Part shown: positions 35,606-43,471 of the stretch, piece by piece
Numbering within the stretch: position 1 is the first letter of the stretch
Layout: every line of letters begins with the position of its first letter
NCBI GenBank assembly: GCA_050789255.1
Contig: JBOZRQ010000060.1
Coordinates: 248,001-312,000, forward strand
Reading direction: 5' to 3'
Source of the DNA: JBOZRQ01 sp050789255
Lineage (GTDB): Bacteria > Bacillota > Sulfobacillia > Symbiobacteriales > Symbiobacteriaceae
Length of the DNA: 64,000 nt
Translations under genes and position numbers: made by a program
Notes under the pieces: model-generated
Told to the model about the DNA's origin: nothing
The model's database searches: none
The model's input: only the letters and a program-made list of their open reading frames with translations

Positions 35606-35752
35606 ATGCGAATCGACCTGCGTTATCTAATCATCGGCGTGATTGTCCTACTGCTGGCAGCCGCGGCGGTCTACCCTACTCCCAAGCTGTTGGTGAAGTG
35701 CGACCACGTCACGAAGGGAACCCCGTGCGAACAAATCAAAGTGGCCAAGTAG
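35606..35752 (+). CDS. Small membrane protein, 48 residues
   Basis: The ATG at 35606 follows GGGAGGGAG by 5 bases. The protein has one helix (LIIGVIVLLLAAAAVYP) and a short outer tail with two Cys (KCDHVTKGTPCEQIKVAK). It is divergent from the potassium operon across the phased operator, so it may share regulation with it. Function unknown. Confidence 0.65.
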   Translation: MRIDLRYLIIGVIVLLLAAAAVYPTPKLLVKCDHVTKGTPCEQIKVAK

Positions 35753-35852
35753 TGGCTTACAGAAATGTCGAACGAATCATCTCCATCTAAAAAGGTAAAC
35801 ACACAAAGAGAAATGAACCCTTCTCACCAGTTGTGAGGAGGAGGGATCGTAT

Positions 35853-38800
35853 ATGCGGGCGGAGGTCAAGTTTCAACTGCGGCTGGGGCTGGTCATGAAG
35901 GGCGGCTCCAGCCTTGCCGTCTATATGAACGGCATGACGCAGGAGCTGTTGGCGCTCGTGCGGGCATCACAGGCCAGGCGGCTGAAGGGGGTCGACCCGG
36001 AGCCGGCCTGGGTGCGAAAGGCCCGCCTGGAGAACCCGTACTATCAGATCCTGGACCACTACAACATCGACGCCGTCATTGATGTGATTGCCGGCACCTC
36101 CGCCGGCGGGCTGAACGGCCTGATGCTGGCCAAGGCGCTGGCCAGCGGCGCCCCGGACCTCGACCAGATGACCGAACTGTGGAAGCAGACGGCTCAGATC
36201 TACAAGCTGGCCATGTACGACGCCGATCCGAAGTCGGTCCTGAGCGGGCAGCTGCTCTACGACGAGATGAAGAAGGTGATGGAGGGCCTGACGGATCAGG
36301 CCGATCCTGAGCTTGCCGCCATGGTGCCCATCTTGGACCTGTTTGTGACCGCCACCGACGTGCGGGGCCACAAGTGGGTCCGGCGCGATAAGTTCAACCA
36401 GAAGCTGGAGGGCAAGGCCCACCGATATCTCTTTCACCTCAAAAAGCGGAGCCGTCCCGAGGGGTCTGACCGGGGCTACAACCACAACGACTTCGTCACC
36501 ACGGATCCGGACCAGCAGAGCCTGAAGGACGCCCTCCTCGCCAAGATCGGGGGGGCTACCTCGGCCTTCCCGGCGGTCTTTCCGCCCATCCGGATCAGCC
36601 GGGCCGAGGGCGAGAAGGCAGGCATGGGCATTCTCTCCGACGTTGACCCGGTCGCCCAGGAGGGGGTCTGGTTCAGCGACGGCGGCATCCTGGTCAACAG
36701 CCCCTTCGACCCCGTGATTGAGACCATCTTCCAGCGCAGCGCCATGGTGCCGGTCAAGCGGGTGCTCGCCTTCATCGAGCCGGACCCCGAGGTGGTCAAG
36801 GTGCCGCAGCAGACCGAGCCCACCATGGTGGAGACTGCGCTGTCCGCCGTCGTGCTGCCCATGAACCAGGACATCCTGGAGAGTCTGGACAGGCTGAAGC
36901 GGGAGAACGCCAAGCGCAGGGAGCTCCTGCGGCTGGTCTCCGAGCTGGACGAGGCGGTGGGCCAGACCACGGCGGGCGGCAGTTCGGTGCTGGAGCTCGC
37001 AGCCGAAGCGAGCCAGCGGGTCCTGGCGGAAGTCGCCCCATCCCTCCACGTGGCACGGGCGGCGCCTCACTCCCCGGTGATGAGCGCCTACTACCGTGCC
37101 CGCCTGTACCGGCTGCGCGAGCTGCTGCAGGGCGCCCTCGATCATGCCCTGGAGGGCCTTGGCATCGCTGAGGATGGCCCCAAAGGCCGTAGGGCTGTAG
37201 TCAAGGCGATGATCGAAGCGATGCCGCACCTGCGCACGGAGAACCCGGAGCAGACCCATGTTCCCGAGTTTCTGCGCACCTTCGACGTGGAGTACCACAG
37301 CCGGAGGCTCCATTTCTTGCTGGCCCGCTTGCATCAGCACTTCGCCCCGGGGGTGGTCCCTGAGCATCCCGAGCAGGTGGAGGTGATGCTGGGCGGCCTG
37401 TGGGACGCCCTGGAGGACTGGAATAACGCCGCCTGGCTGATGGGCCACGCCGGGCGTCTGGCCCCCCAGCCGGGGCGGTGGGCGGCGCCCTGCCAGGAGC
37501 TGAACCTGGCCTTCCAACGCCTCGCCCGCGACGTGCAGGAGGATCGGCCCTGGCCGGTTGCCGAAACGGTAGGGGCCATACGGACCTTCATGTCCACGTT
37601 GAGCGAGTATGCCACGGGGGCAGAGGCCGCCGCCCTTGACCTGGCACCTTCGGCCTTGCAGTTGCAGCCCGGGAGCCCCATGGAGAACCAGGCCCCGCTC
37701 ACCCCCGAGGCGCTGACCCGCGTCAATCAGATGTTCGACAGCCGGGATGTGATCCTGTTTCCGCTGCAGACCTACGCCCTGGGCGCCGAGTGGGACGCCC
37801 CCGAGCTGATCCAGTTCACGCCAGCCAATGCCACCCGCTGGGTGAACAAGCAGGGCAAGGCGAAGCTCGCCGGCGACGCCCTTGGCCACTTCGCCGCATT
37901 CCTGGACGAGCGCTGGCGCTCCAACGACATCATGTGGGGCAGGCTGGACTGTGCAGAGATCCTCACCCGCATGATCGTCTCGGAGGCGCAGGAGGTCCGG
38001 CCCGACCATGAGCCGGAGGAGAAGGACTACCCGGAGGTCGTGCGCACGGCGCTCAGCCGGCGCCGCCGCCAGATCCTGAAGGCCTTCCCGGACTTGATCG
38101 ACATCGATCTCCTCCAGGCGCGCTCGGAGCGGGCGCCCGCCCCGGCGGTGGTGCCGTTGCCCACCCTGAGCTGGAGCCAGCGCATCCGGTTCGCCTTCGA
38201 CACGGTCGCCCGCGGGCAGGTGGCTCTGGCGAAGCTGCCGCCGGAGCAGGCCCCGGTCTTTACCCTGGACCGGGTGCCCGACGAGGTGCTGCGGGATTAC
38301 CTGCTGAAGGATTACAAGGTAGGCACGGAGGGCATCGATACGCTCCCGCCCCGCCGGGTGGCCGCCGAGATCTTGATGATCCTGCACAACACCGCCTACG
38401 CCCTGCAAAAGACGGCGCCCACCAAGGCGCAGAACCTGATCAACAAGTGGGTGCTCTTCGTACTGAAGCCCCTGAACGTGATGGCCCGCCTGGTGCTCCT
38501 GCCCCGGCAGGGGCTGCTGGGCATGATTCAGGGGAACCTGATCTCGCTGATGACCCTCGTTGGGCTGGCGCTGATCCTGCTCCGCTTGACCGGGGCAATC
38601 TCGCTGTCGCAGGCCGGCTGGGCGGTGACCGGCGCCCTGCTCTTCCCCTTTGGCCTCAACCTGTTCATTTTGATGTTCCGCCGCACCCTGATGCGGATCG
38701 CTGCGGTCGTACTTGTCGGCGCCCTGCTGGTGACCGGTCTGGCCTCGCTGGGCGCCTATCTGGAGGGGCTGGCCGAGTACAGAGACCTGCTGGAGGTGCT

Positions 38801-38924
38801 CTCCTTCTTCTGGTGGGTCTTCGCCGCCGCCTTCACCGGCTATCTCTTTGCCGTGTGGGTCCAGGAGAGCTGGCGCCAGCGTGTCGGGCGGTCCCTGGAG
38901 TCGGCTGAGCGGAAGAGGAGTTGA
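35853..38924 (+). CDS. Large patatin-like phospholipase with C-terminal membrane helices
   Basis: The 1023-residue protein begins with a patatin domain: a glycine-rich oxyanion segment (VMKGGSSLAVYMNG), the nucleophile in GTSAGG (near residue 89), and the catalytic Asp in FSDGGILVNSP. This makes a Ser-Asp dyad lipid acyl hydrolase. It matches the long patatin-like (DUF3376-type) architecture. The central 500 residues are helical and unrecognised. Four hydrophobic helices lie near the C-terminus (about 900-1000), which should hold it in the membrane. GAGGAGGG precedes the ATG. It may remodel membrane lipids. Confidence 0.85.
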   Translation: MRAEVKFQLRLGLVMKGGSSLAVYMNGMTQELLALVRASQARRLKGVDPEPAWVRKARLENPYYQILDHYNIDAVIDVIAGTSAGGLNGLMLAKALASGAPDLDQMTELWKQTAQIYKLAMYDADPKSVLSGQLLYDEMKKVMEGLTDQADPELAAMVPILDLFVTATDVRGHKWVRRDKFNQKLEGKAHRYLFHLKKRSRPEGSDRGYNHNDFVTTDPDQQSLKDALLAKIGGATSAFPAVFPPIRISRAEGEKAGMGILSDVDPVAQEGVWFSDGGILVNSPFDPVIETIFQRSAMVPVKRVLAFIEPDPEVVKVPQQTEPTMVETALSAVVLPMNQDILESLDRLKRENAKRRELLRLVSELDEAVGQTTAGGSSVLELAAEASQRVLAEVAPSLHVARAAPHSPVMSAYYRARLYRLRELLQGALDHALEGLGIAEDGPKGRRAVVKAMIEAMPHLRTENPEQTHVPEFLRTFDVEYHSRRLHFLLARLHQHFAPGVVPEHPEQVEVMLGGLWDALEDWNNAAWLMGHAGRLAPQPGRWAAPCQELNLAFQRLARDVQEDRPWPVAETVGAIRTFMSTLSEYATGAEAAALDLAPSALQLQPGSPMENQAPLTPEALTRVNQMFDSRDVILFPLQTYALGAEWDAPELIQFTPANATRWVNKQGKAKLAGDALGHFAAFLDERWRSNDIMWGRLDCAEILTRMIVSEAQEVRPDHEPEEKDYPEVVRTALSRRRRQILKAFPDLIDIDLLQARSERAPAPAVVPLPTLSWSQRIRFAFDTVARGQVALAKLPPEQAPVFTLDRVPDEVLRDYLLKDYKVGTEGIDTLPPRRVAAEILMILHNTAYALQKTAPTKAQNLINKWVLFVLKPLNVMARLVLLPRQGLLGMIQGNLISLMTLVGLALILLRLTGAISLSQAGWAVTGALLFPFGLNLFILMFRRTLMRIAAVVLVGALLVTGLASLGAYLEGLAEYRDLLEVLSFFWWVFAAAFTGYLFAVWVQESWRQRVGRSLESAERKRS

Positions 38925-38931
38925 TGAGTCC

Positions 38932-39330
38932 TTGACGGTTCCCATATCCCCTTGGGCGGGGAGTGCCGAGCTGGCTAGCCCGAACGGTCTGCACGTCGCC
39001 AGGATTTCAGCCGCCTATGAGATTGCGATGGGCGGACCGACCGCAGGTGAGCTTCACTTCGGTCACGGTGGCGTCTACGAGTCGTGCAATCCGTCGATGG
39101 TCTGGTCGCAGGACTCGGACTTCCTTGCTATCCCACAGTGGACCAACGACCGGCGGCAGCGTCTGCTGATCGTTCGGGTGGCCACGGGTGAAGATCGCTA
39201 CGCTCCGGGCACCTTCCGAGTCCTGGAACTCCACTCCTTTGAGGGCGGGATCGTCCGTGGGATCGATTCTCCTGCTTTTATGCCGAGGGAACTAGCTATC
39301 GATATTCGTGAGTTACGCTGGACCGACTAG
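38932..39330 (+). CDS. Unrecognised protein with a WSQDSDFLAIPQW core
   Basis: The likely start is a TTG at 38932, just past the patatin stop, behind AGGAG at 38915-38919; spacing is long. The 132 residues contain NPSMVWSQDSDFLAIPQW, RRQRLLIVRV and FRVLELHSFEGG. These are reminiscent of a conserved hypothetical family of propeller-blade-like small proteins. It is probably co-transcribed with the patatin gene. Function unknown. Confidence 0.6.
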   Translation: MTVPISPWAGSAELASPNGLHVARISAAYEIAMGGPTAGELHFGHGGVYESCNPSMVWSQDSDFLAIPQWTNDRRQRLLIVRVATGEDRYAPGTFRVLELHSFEGGIVRGIDSPAFMPRELAIDIRELRWTD

Positions 39331-39670
39331 GACGGCCCCTTCTAAGTGCCAATAGCCGGGATGCAAGCCCACGCTGACCTGGCCCCACCTGGCGGGCGGC
39401 AGCAAAGAGTATTCAGGTCTGCATAAGCTCAGAAAGGTTTTGGAGCGGGACCCGCGCCCGCAAACCCGCAATGCACCGTCCACAATGTTTTTGAGACTGT
39501 CGAGCGAAGCCTGAAACCCGCATTCCTTCGTCGCACACGTGGTTCTCCGAAACGAACTGGACAGGATTTGTTCCCTTTTCGGTGCAAGCGCACTCCCGAA
39601 AAGTTTCGGAGCGCAGAAGCGGGACCGGGGCCGTCCCAAGTCAGCTACACTGACTTTTGGGACGGCCCCT
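39331..39670. repeat. Repeat-bearing segment flanked by 12-base direct repeats
   Basis: GGACGGCCCCTT occurs at 39330-39341 and again at 39660-39671. Between them lie two copies of the dispersed block (39456-39498 and 39507-39552, related to 24880-24921) and a nested hairpin (39545-39553 with 39603-39611, and 39575-39582 with 39596-39603). No gene is seen. The direct repeats could be a target duplication of an inserted element or the copied arm of a terminator. Confidence 0.55.
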
Positions 39671-39673
39671 TTA
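39627..39673 (+). terminator. Strong hairpin terminator, plus strand
   Basis: GGGGCCGTCCCAAGTCAG pairs with CTGAC-TTGGGACGGCCCC and is followed by TTT on the plus strand. Its end touches the stop codon of the convergent propeller gene. Confidence 0.7.
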
Positions 39674-41251
39674 TCGCCACGTCTTTCCGCCGTCGGTGGT
39701 CTCGAACAAAGCCGACCGATCATCCCAAAATACGGCGTGATCTGATCCGACCAGCTTCACGGCTCTCACCGGGACGTTCGGGATGCGGTACAGCGTCCAG
39801 GTTGCCCCGCCATCCCGGGTCCAGTAGAGGCCCACGTCGGTTGCCACCAAGGCGATGCCGCCCGGCAGCACATCCAGGGCGAACGGGCGCCCGGGGAGCG
39901 AGATTGGCTTCCAGTGGGCGCCGCCGTCGGTCGTCCTGGAGACCGACTGCCTCTCAATCGCCCAGCCCTCGCTGGCACTGAGGAACCGTACAGCCTGAAG
40001 GCCGTTCACCAGCAGCCGCTCAAAGGTTCTGCCGCCGTCGTGGGTGACCCACAGGACCCCGTTGTACTCACCTGCGTACCCGGTCTGCGGGTCGGTGAAG
40101 TCCAGAAAGTGAAGCCCGGTGCGAGGGTGGAAGGATAGCTCCGCCCACGTGGCCGCACCGTCGGTGGTGTGGTAGATGCGAGTGCCGTCAGAGCGCTCGA
40201 TGGCCACCCAGCCGGTCTGCGCGTCGATGAAGCTAAAGCTGGTCACGTACTTGAACGGCTCGCTGACGTCGACCGTTCCCACTCGGCGCCAGTCCCGCTC
40301 GCCTTCCTGCCGCATGAGCACCGCACCGGGATCGGCCACGGTGCCTACGGCTACCCAAAACTTGCCGGCCACCAGCTTGGCTTCCTGGGGCCGGTGCGGC
40401 GTGAGCGGGTACACCACCCGCCACGTACGGCCCCCGTCCGATGTTGCTACCAGGGTGTGGATCTGTTGGACCGGCTGGGTCAAAACGGCGATGCCCCGCT
40501 CCGGGGAAAAGAACTGGAGGTTGCGCACGGTATCAAGCGTGGAGGGCAGGCGCTCCCACGAGGCGCCGCCGTCGTGGGTCACCAGCAGCCCGCCCTTGGC
40601 GTCGCCGAGCCAGCCATGCTGTTTGTCCAGAAAGAAGAACCCGGATCCATAGCTGCTCAGGGGCATGTTGCCGGGCGGCCCGCCCAGCGGTCCCGTGTCC
40701 GCCACAAGGCGCCACGTCCGACCGCCGTCATCGGTGCGGTGCAACTGCTTGGTCTCGATGCCGGCGCCGCCGCCCGTGGCACAGAGCTGCCATCCGGTGT
40801 TCGCATCCACAAAGCTCGGTGTAGTACCGCATGGACCGGGTAGCTTCTCCCAGGTATTCCCGCCATCGTCGGTAGGTAAGCTTCCAGGTGTCAAGCGCTC
40901 CCAGCTCTTCCCGCCGTCCGTGGTCCGGAAGAGGCCCTCCTCGGTCGCGACCCAGCCGGTGGAGGAGGAGACCAGGTCAAGGGCGCTGATCCTCTGGTCG
41001 AAGCTGCGTACAATTTCCCACGTAGCGCCGCCGTCGGCTGTCACGAGCAGATCACGGTCCACCGCTGCCCAGCCGTACCGCTCATCGGCAAAGGCAACAA
41101 AGGCTGGACCGGTGGAGCCGACGCGCCGCTCCACCGTAGCAATCACCTCTGGAACCGGCGCGGGCATCGGGTCTGGTGTCGGGATCGGCGCTGGCTTTGC
41201 ACAGGCCGCCACGAGAAGAGGGATTGCAACCAAGACGCGCCGCACACGCAT
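39671..41251 (-). CDS. Lipoprotein with YCF48/BNR-type beta-propeller repeats
   Basis: The product is 526 residues from an ATG at 41251 (AGGTGG 8 bases upstream). It starts with a lipoprotein signal (LVAIPLLVAACAK) and a Pro-rich linker. About eight copies of the Asp-box motif follow, such as TADGGATWEIV, TTDGGKSWERL, THDGGASWERL and TSDGGRTWRVV, the pattern of sialidase-like and YCF48 propellers. YCF48 proteins in photosynthetic organisms assist photosystem assembly; in Firmicutes the role is unknown. It probably sits on the outer face of the membrane and binds a ligand or partner. Confidence 0.85.
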   Translation of the reverse strand: MRVRRVLVAIPLLVAACAKPAPIPTPDPMPAPVPEVIATVERRVGSTGPAFVAFADERYGWAAVDRDLLVTADGGATWEIVRSFDQRISALDLVSSSTGWVATEEGLFRTTDGGKSWERLTPGSLPTDDGGNTWEKLPGPCGTTPSFVDANTGWQLCATGGGAGIETKQLHRTDDGGRTWRLVADTGPLGGPPGNMPLSSYGSGFFFLDKQHGWLGDAKGGLLVTHDGGASWERLPSTLDTVRNLQFFSPERGIAVLTQPVQQIHTLVATSDGGRTWRVVYPLTPHRPQEAKLVAGKFWVAVGTVADPGAVLMRQEGERDWRRVGTVDVSEPFKYVTSFSFIDAQTGWVAIERSDGTRIYHTTDGAATWAELSFHPRTGLHFLDFTDPQTGYAGEYNGVLWVTHDGGRTFERLLVNGLQAVRFLSASEGWAIERQSVSRTTDGGAHWKPISLPGRPFALDVLPGGIALVATDVGLYWTRDGGATWTLYRIPNVPVRAVKLVGSDHAVFWDDRSALFETTDGGKTWR

Positions 41252-41382
41252 GTGTACTGCCACCTCGCCCAAGAGCATTTGCATCTTTGACGCCGGCGCC
41301 CGGCAGGTGGTTCTCCGGCGGGCCTTACCGTGGTAGAATCTCCTGGACAGACTCCCCCAGCAGATCGGAGGCCCAACACAGC

Positions 41383-42030
41383 ATGCAGCTTCTATCCATC
41401 CAGGTCGGCAAGCCCCGGGACCTGATCACAGAACAGCCTACCGACGGGCGTGACCCGGCGTGGCAGTCCGGCTTCTACAAGGACGCCGTCCTCGGCCCCA
41501 TCTATGTGGGCCCGACCAACCTGGAGGGCGACGGCCAGGCGGACCTGGTCCACCACGGCGGCCCGGACAAGGCGGTCCTCGCATACTCCGCCGAGCATTA
41601 CCCGGCCTGGCGGTGCGAACTGGGCATGACCGGCCTGCCCCACGGCGCCTTCGGCGAGAACCTGACCATCAGCGGCGAGACCGAAGATACCGCCTGCATC
41701 GGCGATGTGTACGCAATCGGGGAGGTGCGTCTGCAGGTCTGCCAGCCGCGTTTTCCCTGCTGGAAGATTTCCCGGCGGTGGGCGATCGATGACTTGCTGA
41801 GCCGGGTCACCAAGAGCGGGCGCACCGGCTGGTACCTGCGTGTCCTCAAGGAGGGCATGATCGCTCCCGGCGAGACCGTGGAGCTGATCAGCCGGCCACA
41901 CCCGGAGTGGTCGGTCACCCGTGCGACGGCGGCCCTGTATGGCCGGAAAACCAACCCTGCTGAGGCGCAGGCGCTGGCCGAGTTGCCGCCGCTGGCCGAA
42001 CGCCTGCGCGCGATGTTGCAGACCAAGTAG
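41383..42030 (+). CDS. MOSC domain protein (YiiM-like)
   Basis: The 215-residue protein has a MOSC domain with the YiiM pattern: GDGQADLVHHGGPDKAVL, then GENLTISG, CIGDVYAIG and the conserved Cys region QPRFPCWKIS. A three-helix C-terminal domain follows (RATAALYG, AEAQALAELPPLAERLRAML). MOSC proteins bind the molybdenum cofactor, and YiiM-type enzymes reduce N-hydroxylated compounds with an electron-transfer partner. A molybdenum-dependent formate dehydrogenase is encoded 1.4 kb downstream. GGAGG precedes the ATG by 11 bases. Confidence 0.88.
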   Translation: MQLLSIQVGKPRDLITEQPTDGRDPAWQSGFYKDAVLGPIYVGPTNLEGDGQADLVHHGGPDKAVLAYSAEHYPAWRCELGMTGLPHGAFGENLTISGETEDTACIGDVYAIGEVRLQVCQPRFPCWKISRRWAIDDLLSRVTKSGRTGWYLRVLKEGMIAPGETVELISRPHPEWSVTRATAALYGRKTNPAEAQALAELPPLAERLRAMLQTK

Positions 42031-42108
42031 GACAAGGTCTACTACCAAGTTGTATCCTTTCTTGGGCCAAACACCTGATGCGCTGGCGAGTCACAATGTA
42101 TATAGTTA

Positions 42109-42144
42109 GGCCAGGGCTACCAATTCGGCAGCACCTGGCCTCTT
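42109..42144 (+). terminator. Terminator of the MOSC gene
   Basis: GGCCAGG (42109-42115) pairs with CCTGGCC (42134-42140), followed by TCTTGTGTGT. The remaining gap to 42293 shows no gene. Confidence 0.6.
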
Positions 42145-42293
42145 GTGTGTGAAAGTTATCTCATACTCGGGGATGAGGCCCATGATCACCCGGTCGGAAG
42201 GGAATGGGACTCGAAGGGGTGCCGTCCGAACAGCGCTAAAGGACGACGGATCGTTACATCAAAGCGCTATACAATCAAGAGGAGTGGCGACTA

Positions 42294-42938
42294 ATGCCTA
42301 ACCCGATTCGAATTCTGGTTGCGGACGATCACCTGATCGTGCGCGAGGGCCTTAAGGCGGTTCTCGCCGATGAGGATATTGTGGTGGTGGGGGAGGCATC
42401 CAACGGTCTGGACGTGGTTGAGACGGCACGGGAACTGCGACCCGACGTGGTGCTGATGGACATTCAGATGCCCGGACAGACCGGCATTGAGGCATGCAAG
42501 GCGATCCTTCAGATCCTGCCCACGGTCAAAGTGCTGGCCCTGACTACATTCCAGGATGAAAAGATGATCCTCGACTGCCTCAAGGCGGGCTTTCACGGAT
42601 ATGTGATCAAGGACGTCGAGCGATTCGACCTTCGCAAGTACGTCCGGGCGGTGCTCCGGGGAGAGGCGATCATCGACCCGAAGGTTGCCGGCGTGCTGAT
42701 GAACCGTGTGCGGGAGGGCGCCCCTGCAGCCCGAGAGCGGGTCGACAGCGCCTTGACCCCCCAGCAGGTGGCGATCCTGCGGCTGGTCAGCCAGGGCTAC
42801 TCCAACCGAGAGATCGGGGGCCAGTTAAACCTGAGCGAGAACACGGTCAAGGGCCACATCGCTGAGATCCTTGACCGCATGGATGCCCGCAATCGGGTTG
42901 ATGCTGCGCTCAAAGCCACGGCCCGCGGTTGGTTGTAA
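42294..42938 (+). CDS. NarL/LuxR-family response regulator (orphan)
   Basis: The 214-residue protein has an intact receiver domain (ADDH acidic pair, acceptor Asp in VLMDIQMPG, TTF, VIKDV Lys) and a LuxR-type helix-turn-helix (LTPQQVAILRLVSQGYSNRE to ENTVKGHIAEIL). No kinase gene is adjacent. GAGGAG precedes the ATG. Its position just upstream of the formate dehydrogenase operon suggests a possible role in respiratory control, as for NarL, but this is inference from position. Confidence 0.88.
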   Translation: MPNPIRILVADDHLIVREGLKAVLADEDIVVVGEASNGLDVVETARELRPDVVLMDIQMPGQTGIEACKAILQILPTVKVLALTTFQDEKMILDCLKAGFHGYVIKDVERFDLRKYVRAVLRGEAIIDPKVAGVLMNRVREGAPAARERVDSALTPQQVAILRLVSQGYSNREIGGQLNLSENTVKGHIAEILDRMDARNRVDAALKATARGWL

Positions 42939-43234
42939 GGTCTGCCGAAGGGCGGCGCACCATGCGCCTCGTCCATACCGCCACCGCCGCACCATCGGCT
43001 CCGTCGGTAGAAATGGCGCACAGATCGAAGGAGCCGGGGCCGCCTGACGCTCATCCGTGAGCGCAGGCGGCCCGTTGAGTATGTCGGGGGTGACATCCGT
43101 GTCTCCCCCTCCGATGGCCCGACTCCTTCGATCCGTGCTTTGCAGGTCGCCGATGAATGCGTCGAACGCCGGTACGGAGCCGATCTGCATGGTAAAGGCG
43201 CCGCCCGTTCGCCAGACTCTTTTGTACGCAAAGG

Positions 43235-43264
43235 ACACCCCCTGAAATGGGGGTGTTTTTGTTT
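43235..43264 (+). terminator. Rho-independent terminator
   Basis: ACACCCCC-tgaaat-GGGGGTGT is followed by TTTTGTTT. It separates the regulator transcript from the fdh promoter region. Confidence 0.88.
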
Positions 43265-43298
43265 GGCCCCCCTCCGTTTGGCGTCAACGCAACCGAAA

Positions 43299-43314
43299 TG
43301 TGAACACGATCACT
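43299..43314. promoter_or_regulatory. CRP/FNR-family palindromic site
   Basis: TGTGA-ACACGA-TCACT fits the CRP consensus TGTGA-N6-TCACA in nine of ten positions. It lies 158 bases before the fdhA start. A Crp/Fnr-family regulator is expected for an anaerobic respiratory operon. Which regulator binds is unknown. Confidence 0.5.
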
Positions 43315-43471
43315 AATTCGACTTGGAATGTGAAATCAGGAACATTTATGGGCATCATCACTTGGTACTATTCGCAAGAGCATCCGAGTGCGTCATTTAG
43401 CCAAAAGGCCTACCGGCTGTAATCTAAAGGCAAAGACAAACCCGTCCCCAAACAACCTGGAGGTGGAAGGT

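Larger units (their letters stand above)
42939..43471. other. Gap and leader upstream of the formate dehydrogenase operon
   Basis: The first 300 bases hold a strong hairpin (43037-43073, GGGCCGCCTG/CAGGCGGCCC), a smaller GGGGGTGACA hairpin near 43087-43110 and a clear plus-strand terminator at 43235-43264. Frames on both strands read weakly like protein but none has a convincing start, ribosome site and stop together. A structured RNA is possible. The rest is the fdh leader with a CRP/FNR-type site at 43299-43314. Confidence 0.45.

Noticed and set aside
35967..38945. Minus-strand open frame of about 990 codons opposite the patatin gene
   Set aside because: It is a His/Gly/Leu-rich shadow frame without domains. 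The plus strand has catalytic patatin motifs and a strong ribosome site.
43020..43120. tRNA-Sec (selC) near the selenoprotein gene
   Set aside because: The hairpins lack a TCA anticodon loop and a GTTCGA-type T loop, so they cannot form a tRNA.
42825..43238. Minus-strand gene between the NarL-type regulator and fdhA
   Set aside because: The frame overlaps the regulator's 3' end and has no good ribosome site. Its third-position GC is lower than in genes here, and the opposite strand reads equally well.
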